From: Timema cristinae
Taxonomy: Eukaryota > Arthropoda > Insecta > Phasmatodea > Timematidae
Assembly: GCA_039000515.1 (NCBI GenBank)
Contig: JBCFYV010000100.1
Location: 36,618,884-36,682,883, forward strand
DNA: 64,000 bases
Direction: 5' to 3'
The stretch's first letter is position 1. Every line of letters begins with the position of its first letter. The notes under the pieces are model-generated. The model saw only the letters and a list, made by a program, of their open reading frames with translations. It was not told where the DNA came from and ran no database searches. The translations under genes and the position numbers were made by a program. Below are positions 53,108 through 63,169 of the stretch, piece by piece.

Positions 53108-54086
53108 AAATGTACACAGCTCGGCCATTTCTCCAACCTAAACAAAGAATATTAAAAGTATTTTTCTCTGAATATGCTACAAACCATCTGCCTAAACTAT
53201 CTACCCCTGCATCCCAGATCAACATTTATGGAGGATATCTTATTTGTTTCACGAGTGACAGCTCCAATTGTTTCAAAACAAATTTTATTTTAATAATTTT
53301 TCCTGCATCAAAATATTTGAATGTTTGAAGAAGTTTATATAGAAGCTTAGCCCTATCACTAATATAAACGATCTCATCACTAAAAATCTGAATATGATTT
53401 AGCAAATTGTCTAATTTATCCATCTATCACACTTAAGATAATCTTGGACTTCTGATTCCAAGATACTTTTGAAGCTTTCCGGAGGCAAACACATGATTTT
53501 ATAGAAACCTTTAACGTCCAAAGCATTAGTAATTTTAAAACTTACAGTAAGAGATAGAATGTCAGTCGATGCCTTGTCGTTTACTTTAATAAAAATAACA
53601 TAGGCGTCATTTATTACCAAAATAAATGGTTTAGTGTCTCGTTTTATAACTTCACTTTTAAAATTTTCAAAACTAGAAATGACGTTTTTGTCGCACCATT
53701 CTCTAAAATCCTTTTCTTTTCTAACTAACAAACTTTTTGCGCGAACGGCTGAATCTTTTCTATCCTTAAGGACCTTCACAGTGAGATATAAAGGTTGACT
53801 TGGAAATATACTGGGGTAGGCATCATCCCGAAGTTTTGGTTTTTTACGGGGAACAGTTATCGATGATTCACCATTAGCCACCGGAAATGCATCCTCTCTA
53901 ATGATAAATTTGTCCACGAAATGTTTAATACACACTAATGTATTATCTGTCACTACAAATTTATCACGATGGATACATTTAATCCACTTCTCTCTCTCAT
54001 AACTCTATCTTTAGGGAATCTAAATGCAGAAGTATCTGTAGCACCGTAATTGATTTACATCCAGGTACACAGCACGCCCGACCCAT
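53108..54086 (-). pseudogene. THAP-domain P-element-like transposase relic
   Basis: Minus strand, start ATG at 54084-54086: MGRACCVPGC opens a THAP zinc finger (C2CH). One frame slip near 54048-54053 leads to TDTSAFRFPKD. A second in a (GA)n run at 53993-54000 leads to EKWIKCIHRDKF, VCIKHF and VPRKKPKLRDDAYPSIFP, completing CxxC...CxxH and the AVPTIF-type motif. A 180-codon frame continues to 53411. After one more shift come YISDRAKLLYKLLQTFKYFD and KFVLKQLELSLVKQIRYPP (53226-53423), a stop, then MLIWDAG and AYSEKNT to 53108. That order matches P-element-like/THAP9-type transposases; the catalytic RNase H part is missing. No terminal inverted repeats were found. Confidence 0.8.
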
Positions 54087-54089
54087 TAT

Positions 54090-54860
54090 AACAGTTAATA
54101 CCACTTTTAAAACACGGGGAAAAAATATCTAAACATAAACTACACTAACTTAACGAACTGACAAGGCAGAAACTATAAAGTTTACCGGTACACCCACGTG
54201 TTTCCAATTACGACCAACCGATATCGACGCCTTTTTGACTACAATCGATAGTTGCATTAAGGTCTGAGTAGTATAGATGGTCTTGGTCTGAGCGATCCAG
54301 TAGGTAGTTAATCCTTTTTGTCAGTCTTCCTAATCTCTTAACTCTTCGGATAGATGCATCCTTGTGAATTTAGTAACCCAGAAAATCCAATCTCCTTTAT
54401 ATAATCTCGTGTTTGTTGTTTTCACCAAATTGACCACTAAAAGCACTTTCCCTATTTCTACTCAATTTAGTATCTCTCATTTTCCTTCATTATGGCAGAC
54501 ACATAAACACTAAGTAACTATTCAATTATTTCAGCACTGGGTATTATCCAATGCCTTACATTGCATGCACAACACATACATCACATACCCAACACTTTGA
54601 TTAATTTCCCGTTGCGTACATAATGTTCGTAAACTATTATCAAGTTAACATGAAGCCTTAATATGCGTACAAATATATACTAGTACATACTTGCGAATTT
54701 TGTGTATGTGTGTTTAATGCACACAATTTAAACACACAACAGCAAAGTTTCTACAAACTAGCTTAAACCAGATTACACTACACTGATTAAACATATACAG
54801 TAATCTTAGTTTATTAATATGAGATAACTAACGTCAATTTTCTGACTCGAATTTTTACAT
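54090..54860. other. No recognised feature
   Basis: Upstream of the THAP relic; could include its 5' end but no TIR or splice pattern was recognised. Confidence 0.4.
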
Positions 54861-54861
54861 T

Positions 54862-55046
54862 AGCACAAGACATATAAACGTACTTAAGTATAAAACAGAC
54901 ACAACATCAAGCCCCCAGTCGTTAATATACCATTGTGGAAGGGAACACCCACATTTCACCAAGTAATTTTTTTGGCCATGCCAAGAATTGGACCCGGGAC
55001 CCTTACTCAATAGACAAACATGCCACCGAATGAACGGAGATATCAT
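54862..55046 (-). mobile_element. SINE-E copy 3
   Basis: In minus sense: CATTCGGTGGCATGTTTGTC, B box CCGGGTCCAATTCTTGGCAT, AATGTGGGTGTTCCCTTCCA, TTAACGACTGGGGGCTTGAT and GTTGTGTCTGTTTTATACTT. The tail stops before the shared terminal block. Confidence 0.65.
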
Positions 55047-55049
55047 ACA

Positions 55050-55410
55050 GTAATTTTATCTATTGCATCTATAATTTACTTGATTGGATTAATTTGTATT
55101 ACTTGTATTGTAAACTTAAACTAAAGTTTTAAGTTAAATAATTCTCTAAGTTAAAAATAAAGTCTACTTTTTAAGTTGTGGTAGCTTTAATATTCCTCTT
55201 ATTTAAGATTTACAATATAACATACTGACTAAATAAATGACGAATCTATCATGGGCGTACTCTAGGGGCGTCAGGGGGTTGAAACTCCCCAAAATAATGG
55301 CAACATTAACTCTCGATCTTTGTATATATAAAATATAAATATAATTATGTATAGTCTGTTCTCTAGATAGCTTTCTACTGCGAATGTACTACATAATACA
55401 CAGAAATTCT
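55050..55410. other. No recognised feature
   Basis: AT-rich; the 5' side of the hAT relic, possibly decayed element sequence. Confidence 0.35.
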
Positions 55411-56643
55411 ATGTTGAAAGACTGCATTGTCCAAGATTCACCTACTTCAAAACGAGCATTTCTCCTTTCGCTTTGTGAAACCAGATAGGCTAGAAAACAT
55501 GAGGCAATTATGAGATTCAAAGAAGTGTATAAGTAAGTAGCTAATGAATTGGAAAAATTTCAGTTTTCAGAATATCGAAACACTTCAAATTTGGCACACC
55601 AATTATTAGAGTTCATTACTGTAGGGTAGTTTTTAATGTGCCTCATTGTAATTGAGAAAATATTCTCTTTTACACTGTAGCTGTCAAAAGTACTTCAAAA
55701 AGTAGAGATTGATATTTCTGAAGCTTGCTCTCATGTTAATACAGTTTTTTAAGTTTTATAACTGCAATAGTAAATTCGAACGAGAATTTAAGACACTGTA
55801 TGCAATAGCATTAATACTGGTGTCAAATATTGGTGGCACTATCACAATGCCCAGATAAACTGTACACCAGGTTCATAGAGAAAATGTTTCAGCGTAAGGT
55901 CCAGAGGAATACCACAGGATGGCAATATTTATACCATTTTTAGACAATGTAATAATGCAATTAAAGGAACTCTGCCGAAACCACAACCAGTTTCTCTCAG
56001 ATATCCAAAAAGTGATTCCCAAGCATCTTGCAGGTGATGAAAGGGGCCAAAACTTGCAGTTGAGTGTAGATTTATATAGACAACTTTTTCCACATCCTGA
56101 CATGTTCTTCGCAGAATTTCAATCATGGAAAAAGAAGTGGAGCATAGTAAATCTAAAAGACAGGCCAAGCACTACAATAGAAGCATTTTTGCAGTGTAGT
56201 GAAACATTTGATCCAAATGTGAGGATACTTATTTTGATACTGGTGACTCTTCCCAGCTCAACTGCTTCACCTATATATATATATATATTTAGCATCGCGT
56301 CTTACTAACCGTTCGGGTTATACGCTTTAAGTACTAATTACGCTAATGGATCAGGAATTGGGAAGGTTGAATTAGAGGAAGTGAACCCGCATTTGCGTGG
56401 AGGGAGAATGGGAAACCACCCCAGTTCACCCGACCGAGATTAGAACGTCGATCTCCCCGTCCTCAGCAGACAAGCTCAACACGACAAGCGCGTCAGCCAA
56501 CTACGCCACCACCGAGGCGGGTAACTGCTTCACCTGAAAGGTCATTTTCAACATTGAAAAGATTGAAAAGCTACCTGCGTAACACCATGGCACAAGATCT
56601 CTTACCCAGCCTTGTATTTCTCATTGTTCACAGAGAAATCTAA
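55411..56643 (+). pseudogene. hAT transposase relic (zinc-finger-MYM-like), split by SINE-B
   Basis: Ordered blocks in shifting frames: DSPTSKRAFLLSLCETR then EAIMRFKEVY; LEKFQ and TSNLAHQLLEF; SFTL, LSKVLQKVEIDISEACSHVN; EFKTLYAIAL; and, from 55919, MAIFIPFLDNVIMQLKELCR. After the SINE come TASPERSFSTLKRLKSYLRN and LPSLVFLIVHREI, then stop 56641-56643. The last block is the hAT C-terminal dimerisation domain; CETRW-type and FIPFLD motifs are those of hAT proteins annotated as zinc finger MYM-type 1-like. Several stops lie upstream of 55919. I saw no BED finger or TIRs. Confidence 0.85.
56273..56522 (-). mobile_element. SINE-B inserted in the hAT relic
   Basis: Starts with a TA-rich tail, then TAGCATCGCGTCTTACTAAC, CGCATTTGCGTGGAGGGAGA and head ACGCCACCACCGAGGCGGGT. 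A perfect 13-bp TSD, AACTGCTTCACCT, lies at 56260-56272 and 56523-56535. Removing it rejoins the hAT frame at TASPERSF. The B box is altered (GATTAGAACG). Confidence 0.93.
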
Positions 56644-56782
56644 GTGGACACAAATGAAGTTATAACCAAATTTTCAGCGAGTTCAAGGAGGGTAGATTTC
56701 ATATTGTGACTATAATATATTTGATATTTTTTTTAATTGACGCAAACTGTAATGTTTTTGAACCATTACATATGTATTATAG

Positions 56783-56975
56783 CTACAGTAGCCCCATCGC
56801 TTCTTTGGTGCTGACTGATAGTTCACAGCTGACAGTTGACAGCTTTAAAAGTTACCAGGCAAAATTACGTATCCCTACGCCGAACCAGATTATCTGCAAA
56901 AACATGTGTTTAGCAGCTGTCACTTTTGACTGTAAGCTGTCAGTCAGCACCAAAGAAGTCATGGGGCTACTGTAG
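56783..56975. mobile_element. CTACAGTAG MITE, copy 2
   Basis: Left CTACAGTAGCCCCATCGCTT, right GTCATGGGGCTACTGTAG; the middle TACGTATCCCTACGCCGAAC and TGTTTAGCAGCTGTCACTTT match copy 1. It is shorter because the central stem is reduced. It borders a TA microsatellite. Confidence 0.82.
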
Positions 56976-56976
56976 T

Positions 56977-57009
<33 letters not shown>

Positions 57010-57025
57010 ATATATTATATATATA

Positions 57026-57058
<33 letters not shown>
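56976..57058. repeat. Interrupted (TA)n microsatellite
   Basis: About 80 bases of TA with TTTA interruptions; chance Tyr/Ile frames come from it. Confidence 0.9.
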
Positions 57059-57059
57059 G

Positions 57060-57910
57060 GGTAATGTCAAGTAATAACTTGTTTAGTATGTATGTTGTTT
57101 TTAAATCAACATTAATTCATGGATTTGTCTTTAAAAGTTTTTAATGATAAATGATATAGTTTTTATTTGAGTAAAGTTAAGGTTACCGCCTTTTCTTACA
57201 CGTAACTCATTTTGTACAGCATACTTACCTGTTAAAAATTATACATTAATTTTAATGACTCATTCACTACCAACTTTAGTTCTTTTGAATTAAATTAAAG
57301 ACATAAAAATATATCTTATGGTTCCTTTGCTGAGAAAGTAGTACTCATCCTTTAAAACTTCTATGTATAATTAAAATAAGAAGAGGAAGGAGGAACAAGT
57401 TAGTGCTCGACGTACTACAATATAAACTTTCTCGAGAAATGATAAAACATTGTCGGTATCTTCGTAGAAATTGGAGATTTCGCAAGGTGTTGACAACTAC
57501 AGCAGTTGTCTCTGTATTGTAGTAAGGCGGAGGGACTTGTCCAAGGAGTGGTGGTGAGCATGACTGCTCTTCTTCAACCAGAAAGGAGGAAAGGACGAAA
57601 AGGACCTCTTGTGACAATTCAACTTGTGCTAAGTAAATGACGCTAATCCTTTAGAGGACAGTTCACAACTCTCTGACCACTTCTACCTCAAAACCTTTCT
57701 TCCCTCTTTTTTTCACCAACTTCTTTTTATCAAAGTTTTTTTTCTACTTTCTTTTTATCTCGCGGGTAATTATTATTTGCTTTACTCTTTTCAGGCAGCT
57801 ACATTAGTCTGTAAAAAAGAAAAATTAAAAAAATACATGACGCTGCAGTAAAAAAAAAAAAAAGGGAAAAATATACTACACAAAGTTTTGTTTGTTGGTG
57901 AGTTTTTAAG
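57060..57910. other. No recognised gene
   Basis: Contains a purine/pyrimidine-biased patch (57370-57740) with a 90-codon minus frame lacking any known domain. Confidence 0.4.
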
Positions 57911-57914
57911 AAAC

Positions 57915-58085
57915 ATGACCGGTACCTTTGATCATTTGGAGTGTGTCTCTCTAGTAAATTGTACGTCCCGGGTTTGATTACCGGCTTGGCAAAAACATAA
58001 AATAAATGGTGAAAATGTACAGTGATGAATAACGTTTAGGTAACTTAATGGTGTGTTTTTTCTAACATTAAGTTAACTTGTAAGT
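57915..58085 (+). mobile_element. SINE-E-like relic
   Basis: TGATCATTTGGAGTGTGTCT, B box CCGGGTTTGATTACCGGCTT, then GTGATGAATAACGTTTAGG in place of GAATTAACGGC. The tail is missing. Confidence 0.45.
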
Positions 58086-58099
58086 TGTGTACTGATATA

Positions 58100-58710
58100 A
58101 TTCCTTTATTGTAGAAACTTTTAAATACATTGCTTTAGTCAAGTAATTTCTTAATAGTGCTACCAATCTCATTAGAAATACCATACAGTGTGAAGATATT
58201 TTTCTTCAATTAGGTGGCACCCTTAATTACACACAAATTAATCTAAAGCCATTTAGTCTATATTGTTTTGTCTTTCTGTAATATTAATAATTATAAAATT
58301 CATCATCCAGCGGGACAGTATACATAAAAGTTGAAAAAAATTGTAAATTATAAATTAGAAAATATATTTAAATACTGTACACTATAATAGGGGTTTGAGT
58401 CACGTCTGGGTGTAAAAAAGTTGTTTTTAATAATTATTACATAAATACACTAACACACACACACACATATATATATTTCAGGTCTTTGAAATGTGAACTT
58501 GATTATTATGTTCTTTGGTGGACGGAGATGTTCCTCTTTTCTCAGCGCTCCTGTAACATTGTATATAATTAATTTCTACTATTTGGTGAAACGTTTCTGC
58601 AACGACGTAGATTATTCGGTTCCATATATCTTACGAGTTTTTAGTGAATGTATTTTTTTTTAAAGAGAGATAAAGTGTACCGTACCAAGTGACATAGAAA
58701 AAAAAGAGTA
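58100..58710. other. No recognised feature
   Basis: AT-rich with a short CA/TA run at 58453-58477. No gene was recognised. Confidence 0.45.
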
Positions 58711-58946
58711 TTTTGGTGGTCTTGGGGTAAAGTGCCCATCTTGGGACCCAATGTTTATTGGTTCAAATTCAGAGGTGAAGTAGAGCCGTCTGTCCCATAT
58801 CGATTGTGACATGTACGAGTAAAATAACCCTGGAAGTTTCCCGGCAAAATTGTTTGACCCTTTCGCTCTCGCTCATAGACATTCTGGTGTGCTGATATAA
58901 TCAGTTGGTCCCGAAAGTGCACGTTAAATACCTCAAATAAATAATA
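58711..58946 (+). mobile_element. SINE-C copy 4, internally deleted
   Basis: TTTTGGTGGTCTTGGGGTAA, B box TTGGTTCAAATTCAGAGGTG joined directly to AAGTAGAGCCGTCTGTCCCA, so about 50 bases of the body are missing. It ends CACGTTAAATACCTCAAATA. Confidence 0.78.
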
Positions 58947-58949
58947 TAA

Positions 58950-59645
58950 TATTTTATTATCATGACTGTAATGATCACGAAATATTTTTGTGTGATATAT
59001 ATTTTCACAGCTCTACGCCGATCCTTCTCCACATCACTGTGCACTAAATTACAAAAAAAAAAAGCCCCCCCCCCCCAACCCATGTTTTTCCCCACCCACC
59101 TATGAAAGCAAATTTCAAACTGTAACTAGTGTTCTCCGCCCTTGTAGGTTTAGCTACTTGCATAGAACAGGTTCATTTAGACATTTACATCCTTAACGAG
59201 GAACCCACCACCGTCCTACAAAGGGTGCTAGGTAATCTCGAGTGAGTAATTGCTACTACCTTCCCCCAATCCCCACTGTTTACCCCCCCCCCCCCCCACA
59301 CACACACACAGACGGATGTGTTTACGAGTCGGCCAATCCCGTTCCCGCTATAAGTGTGTCGCAGTCAATATTTATCCACCGCGAGGGTGCTCTGCCAGTC
59401 TGACCCGCGCGGCTACCTGCTCGTGGGGGTAAGAGGCAGAGAGGGGGGGAGGGAGGGCCATGAATCTAATTAACGTTTGATATAGGGACGCGGGTCCCTT
59501 CTTCTACTAACAACGTTTTGCCAACGCTAATTAACTTAACATTTCTTTGATTGTCTGGAGGGCTTGTAGAGGGGCAGGGGGTAGCTATTTACTGTTCGGC
59601 TCCCACCTGTTAGCCTATTAAAACATAGGCTATTAACTAGTGATG
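58950..59645. other. Unassigned GC-richer stretch with C-runs
   Basis: C-runs at 59065-59078 and 59284-59298 (followed by CA repeats). 59300-59470 has CpG-rich text (CCGCGAGGGTGCTCTGCCAG, GACCCGCGCGGCTACC) unlike the local repeats. No gene model can be supported. Confidence 0.35.
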
Positions 59646-59647
59646 GC

Positions 59648-59893
59648 ACCCACTTCAGTGGCCGCATGGTCTAAGGCACCACTCTCGCAGTAGACTAGAT
59701 TGCCGATGACGGGGAGATTGAGGTTAGAATCTCGGTCGGTGTACTAAGGGTGGGTTTTCCAATAGGGTTTTAAATTCCCTCTCCACGAAAATGCGGGTAC
59801 ACTTCCAAATATAACCATCCCATTTCCTAAAATCGTTGGAGTAATTAGTAGGCTTAAGCGTAAGCCCAGACGGGTTGTAAGCTGTGGTGTTTT
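59648..59893 (+). mobile_element. SINE-B
   Basis: CCCACTTCAGTGGCCGCATG-GTCTAAGGC head almost at consensus, ACTGCCGATGACGGGGA-type block, B box changed to GGTTAGAATCTCGGTC, ACGAAAATGCGGGTACACTT and a worn tail. Confidence 0.85.
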
Positions 59894-59899
59894 AAAAAT

Positions 59900-60475
59900 A
59901 ACTTATAGATGACAAGCTTGAATCCTCGATTCCTCGAATCCTATTCGAGGGATTTGTGATTCTTAAAATTAAAAAAAAATAATCTCGAAAACAATTTCAT
60001 AAAGATCTGACTTCAAATAATTGTAAGCAATTAATAAAAGTAATTATATTGATATGTGTATTTTGGAGAGTAACAACATCACACACACAAAAAGGGCAAC
60101 ATTGTATTAATATAATTAATTTACTTAAGGAAAAGTGTCCTGTTTTTGGTTTATGAGGTAATAGACATGTTAAACAAACAAGCATTAGTTAGTGGCCTTA
60201 ATTTTTTTTTTCTATATTAAATTTTGAATATCTTCACATTAGATAAACATTTTATCACTCCCACCTTTGTGGAGCTAATCTGTTAGGATATGTTGCGGGC
60301 GAGGAGAAGAGTGGTGACTGGTTGGGTTCGCAATTGATGTACGGCTTTGGTTTTTAGAGTTTTACTGTACTACTTTGCTCTACTACAAAATGTGATGTTT
60401 TAAGATGTTACTAAAATGATATAAAAGTATTTGAAAATATTTAATCAGGAGCTAGTGACAGAACAAAGTATAGCA
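59900..60475. other. No recognised feature
   Basis: AT-rich with a (TCGAATCC)-like short duplication at 59926-59948. No gene was recognised. Confidence 0.4.
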
Positions 60476-60479
60476 AGGA

Positions 60480-60713
60480 ATACTTAACCAATGACCGGAC
60501 TGACACTCTAGGTGATCCTACACGAATAAGAACCCCGGTACCCTGGGCACGAAGGTAGCCCTCCAGCACACGTACTCTATGATCCGGCGTTCTAACCCAC
60601 ATAGCCTCCAAAACGGGCAGAGTGACCCCCTAGAATCGTTGTTAAATTGTCAGCCCTGTCAGCATTCCTTTTGGCAATCAGTCCAAGTGGTTGTAAGACG
60701 CGGTGCTAATAAA

Positions 60714-60746
<33 letters not shown>

Positions 60747-60795
60747 TAATAATAATAATATAATATAATAATAATAATAATAATAATAATTTATA
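60480..60795 (+). mobile_element. TAA-tailed element with only the SINE terminal block
   Basis: The last bases before the repeat, GTAAGACGCGGTGCTAATAA, are those of SINE-A/B. The preceding 200 bases (TAAGAACCCCGGTACCCTGG, GATCCGGCGTTCTAACCCAC, AACGGGCAGAGTGACCCCCT) match none of families A-E. The tail is a long mixed TAA microsatellite (60706-60791). It may be a 3' piece of the partner LINE or another SINE. Confidence 0.45.
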
Positions 60796-60799
60796 CATT

Positions 60800-61015
60800 A
60801 AAATGTTACCTAAATCATGGTGTTTGTTTATTTTATGTCGATTACATTATACATATTTAAAGATTTAGGATTCGAATTTGGATTAGAGATTTGAAAGAAA
60901 ATTTAAGATAAAGATTCGAGAATACATACTATACATACATGTATACTATAAGCATGTTGTATTCGAACTTCGCACCCTTCCGTATTCAAACCACTGTCAA
61001 ATATATTCTATAAAT
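60800..61015. other. No recognised feature
   Basis: AT-rich; nothing assigned. Confidence 0.4.
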
Positions 61016-61019
61016 TGAA

Positions 61020-61105
61020 ACATCACACTTGGACACTGGAATCGATCCCGATACTTTTGGCTTAGTACGCCAATGATTTAACCAACACCAACTGTGTCAA
61101 CCACT
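61020..61105 (-). mobile_element. tRNA-like SINE head scrap
   Basis: In minus sense: GTTGGTGTTGGTTAAATCAT, CGTACTAAGCC and B box GGGATCGATTCCAGTGTCC. Only the head is visible; the family is uncertain. Confidence 0.45.
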
Positions 61106-61600
61106 GTCTTAATCAGTAGGAAAAGTAAACATATTTTAAAGAAACCTAAAAAACAAAAAACAACAAGGGCTTCAGTCCTAATATTTGTATTTCATTAAAA
61201 AAAAACATGACCACATAAATACAATCATTCCGGAGATGTCGAGATCCTCCACGAAGATAAATAGTCCAATAATGATGGTCGAGTTCCTTCACAACACCTC
61301 AAGGAGGGAATCTTCGCACAAAAAATTACAAAATTAAATAACGAGATTCGTTAACGCATGAAAGGTTAAGTTAAGTTAGGTCGGCTAAGAACCATACGTA
61401 TATGTAAAAATTAACCAACTATACATGTGTCGTAAGGAACTCAACCCTCCCCCCCCCCCCCCCCCACACACACTCCTTTCCGCCTCGCACCGCCAAAATG
61501 AAGTAATTAGAACCCCCCCACCCCCCCCCGCATCCCCCCTCCCCCAACCCACCAAGTGGAGGAACTCGAACATAGAATTAAGTGACCTTTATCTAAAAGG
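61106..61600. other. Unassigned, with long poly-C tracts
   Basis: Poly-C at 61450-61466 and C-rich 61513-61553. Frames in this region are products of the homopolymers. Confidence 0.5.
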
Positions 61601-61601
61601 G

Positions 61602-61768
61602 TATTATTATTATTATTATTATTATTATTACACCGCGTCTTATACCATCGGTTATACGCTCTTACGCTAAGTGTAATGGAAGGTGATTGTGAGATGAAAT
61701 GAAGGACCTACAGTTTACGTGAATCCGAACACGGTGTGCCTGGCATTCCCCACATGCACAAGATTAAG
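61602..61768 (-). mobile_element. SINE-A copy 10, 5'-truncated with many single-base losses
   Basis: ATT tail, then CACCGCGTCTTATACCATCG and GGACCTACAGTTTACGTGAA. Compared with the other copies at least eight bases are missing, mostly one of a doublet or triplet (CTACCC to TACC, AACGTGG to ACGTG). The copy stops at CACAAGAT, within the middle domain. Confidence 0.8.
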
Positions 61769-61769
61769 A

Positions 61770-62360
61770 GTATAATCAGCTTTCGTGAGACTAGAACACG
61801 CCAAATCATTCTTTGTGTTATGTGTGTGTGTATGATACTTAAGTAACCCCCCCCCCCTCCTCCTTTCCGCTTTCTACTAGGAAAGGATATTTGCATATAT
61901 TTCTTTCGTTTATTTCAATATGTTGTATAAAAGTCTTGAAGGAGATACTTGAACCTTCTATGTAGGGAAGCCGAAAATAGACGAGGACTCATAACCACGT
62001 GCTTCTGAACTTTGTGTGATCCACCTGTTTGAAGCCCCATTTAGTAAATTAACGAACCAACGAGCTGAACACTGGAACTCTGCTTTATACATATAACACT
62101 GGTAAACCTCCTCTTTGTTTCTCTCTCTCTCTTTCTTTCCACTTTAATCTCTCTCACTCTTTCTCCCTCTATACATCCGTGCATTTTGTATGTAGGCCTC
62201 TGTTACGGGGCGCTATGTTAGAGTTTTGATCGATGACGTGTTGAGAAGATCTCGTCTAGATTTATCTTACTTTGATACCTTGATGTGAGGATAGCATCTA
62301 AAGCGCACACGAGGTAAAAAAATAACTGAATAACGTGGAAACTTGGCAAACATGCATTGT
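61770..62360. other. No recognised gene
   Basis: A C10 run (61848-61857) and a CT microsatellite (62120-62135) in otherwise ordinary DNA. Confidence 0.4.
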
Positions 62361-62364
62361 AAAC

Positions 62365-62755
62365 ATACCCCTTACTCTTTACAATAATTACTGTAAAATA
62401 ATAAAACTATATGTAACAAAACTTTACCTTTTACAGTAATTACAATAAAATAATAAAACAACATGGAACACCACCTTACTCCATACAGTAATTACAATAA
62501 AATATTAAAACTACAGGTAACAATACGTTACTCTTTACAGTACTAATTACAATAATATAATAAAACCACAGGGAACGGCCCCTTACTCTATACAATAATT
62601 AGAATGAAATAATATAACTACAGAGAACAACTCCCTTACTCTTTATAATAATTACAATACAATAATATGGAATAACACCTTAGTCTATACAATAATTACA
62701 ATAAAATAATTGAACTACAGGGAACAACCCATTACTCTACAATAAATTAATAAAA
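62365..62755 (+). repeat. Degenerate tandem repeat of about 55-65 bp
   Basis: Seven or so units share CTTACTC[TC][TA]TACA, then GTAATTACAATAAAATAATA and AAACTACAGGGAACA. Units are well diverged, so the array is old. Confidence 0.75.
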
Positions 62756-62764
62756 CTACATCTA

Positions 62765-62912
62765 GTCATATGGTCTGCAGATGTCACTTTTGATAGATAT
62801 TGTCAAAACCTTTAAAATAACAGTAACTTAATAGCAAAATATAATATTTTATTTTTTGTGTGCAAACATAGGTTAGTATTTTCTAAAAGGCTGTTCTTAT
62901 AACTATACTAGA
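62765..62912 (+). repeat. Dispersed AT-rich repeat F
   Basis: GTCATATGGTCTGCAGATGT, CACTTTTGATAGATATTGTC and TTTTCTAAAAGGCTGTTCTT recur in the same order near 43435-43520. CATATGGTCTGCA links it to the CTACAGTAG MITEs. Confidence 0.5.
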
Positions 62913-63014
62913 GGCCACCCATCTTTTTGCGAGCTTGATCATTTATACCGTGTGGCCCCTTGTGTGTTTTTATGTGTGAATCGCGTGTGATTAGTCGTCC
63001 AGGATATTTACATA

Positions 63015-63165
63015 TTTACATTAATGGGGAAGGGATAATGAAGGTACAATATTAGAGGAAATCCAAATTTGCAGAGAGTGGGAAAACATTTGGGAAAGAA
63101 TACCCACAGTATACCCGATCGAAATTCCATCGGAAGTCCCAGTCTATTGCAGATTTAAGGCCGTT
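63015..63165 (-). mobile_element. SINE-B fragment
   Basis: AATGGGGAAGGGATAATGAA, AGAGAGTGGGAAAACATTTG, CCACAGTATACCCGATCGAA, CCAGTCTATTGCAGATTTAA. Both ends are lost. Confidence 0.65.
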
Positions 63166-63169
63166 TATC

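Noticed and set aside
53226..53423. Independent small coiled-coil gene
   Set aside because: Its sequence continues the THAP transposase in a shifted frame, so it is part of that relic.
57345..57617. 90-codon minus-strand gene
   Set aside because: No domain, signal peptide pattern or codon bias that I can defend; chance frame in a purine-biased stretch.
61385..61670. Proline- or glycine-rich proteins
   Set aside because: Both frames are translations of poly-C tracts.
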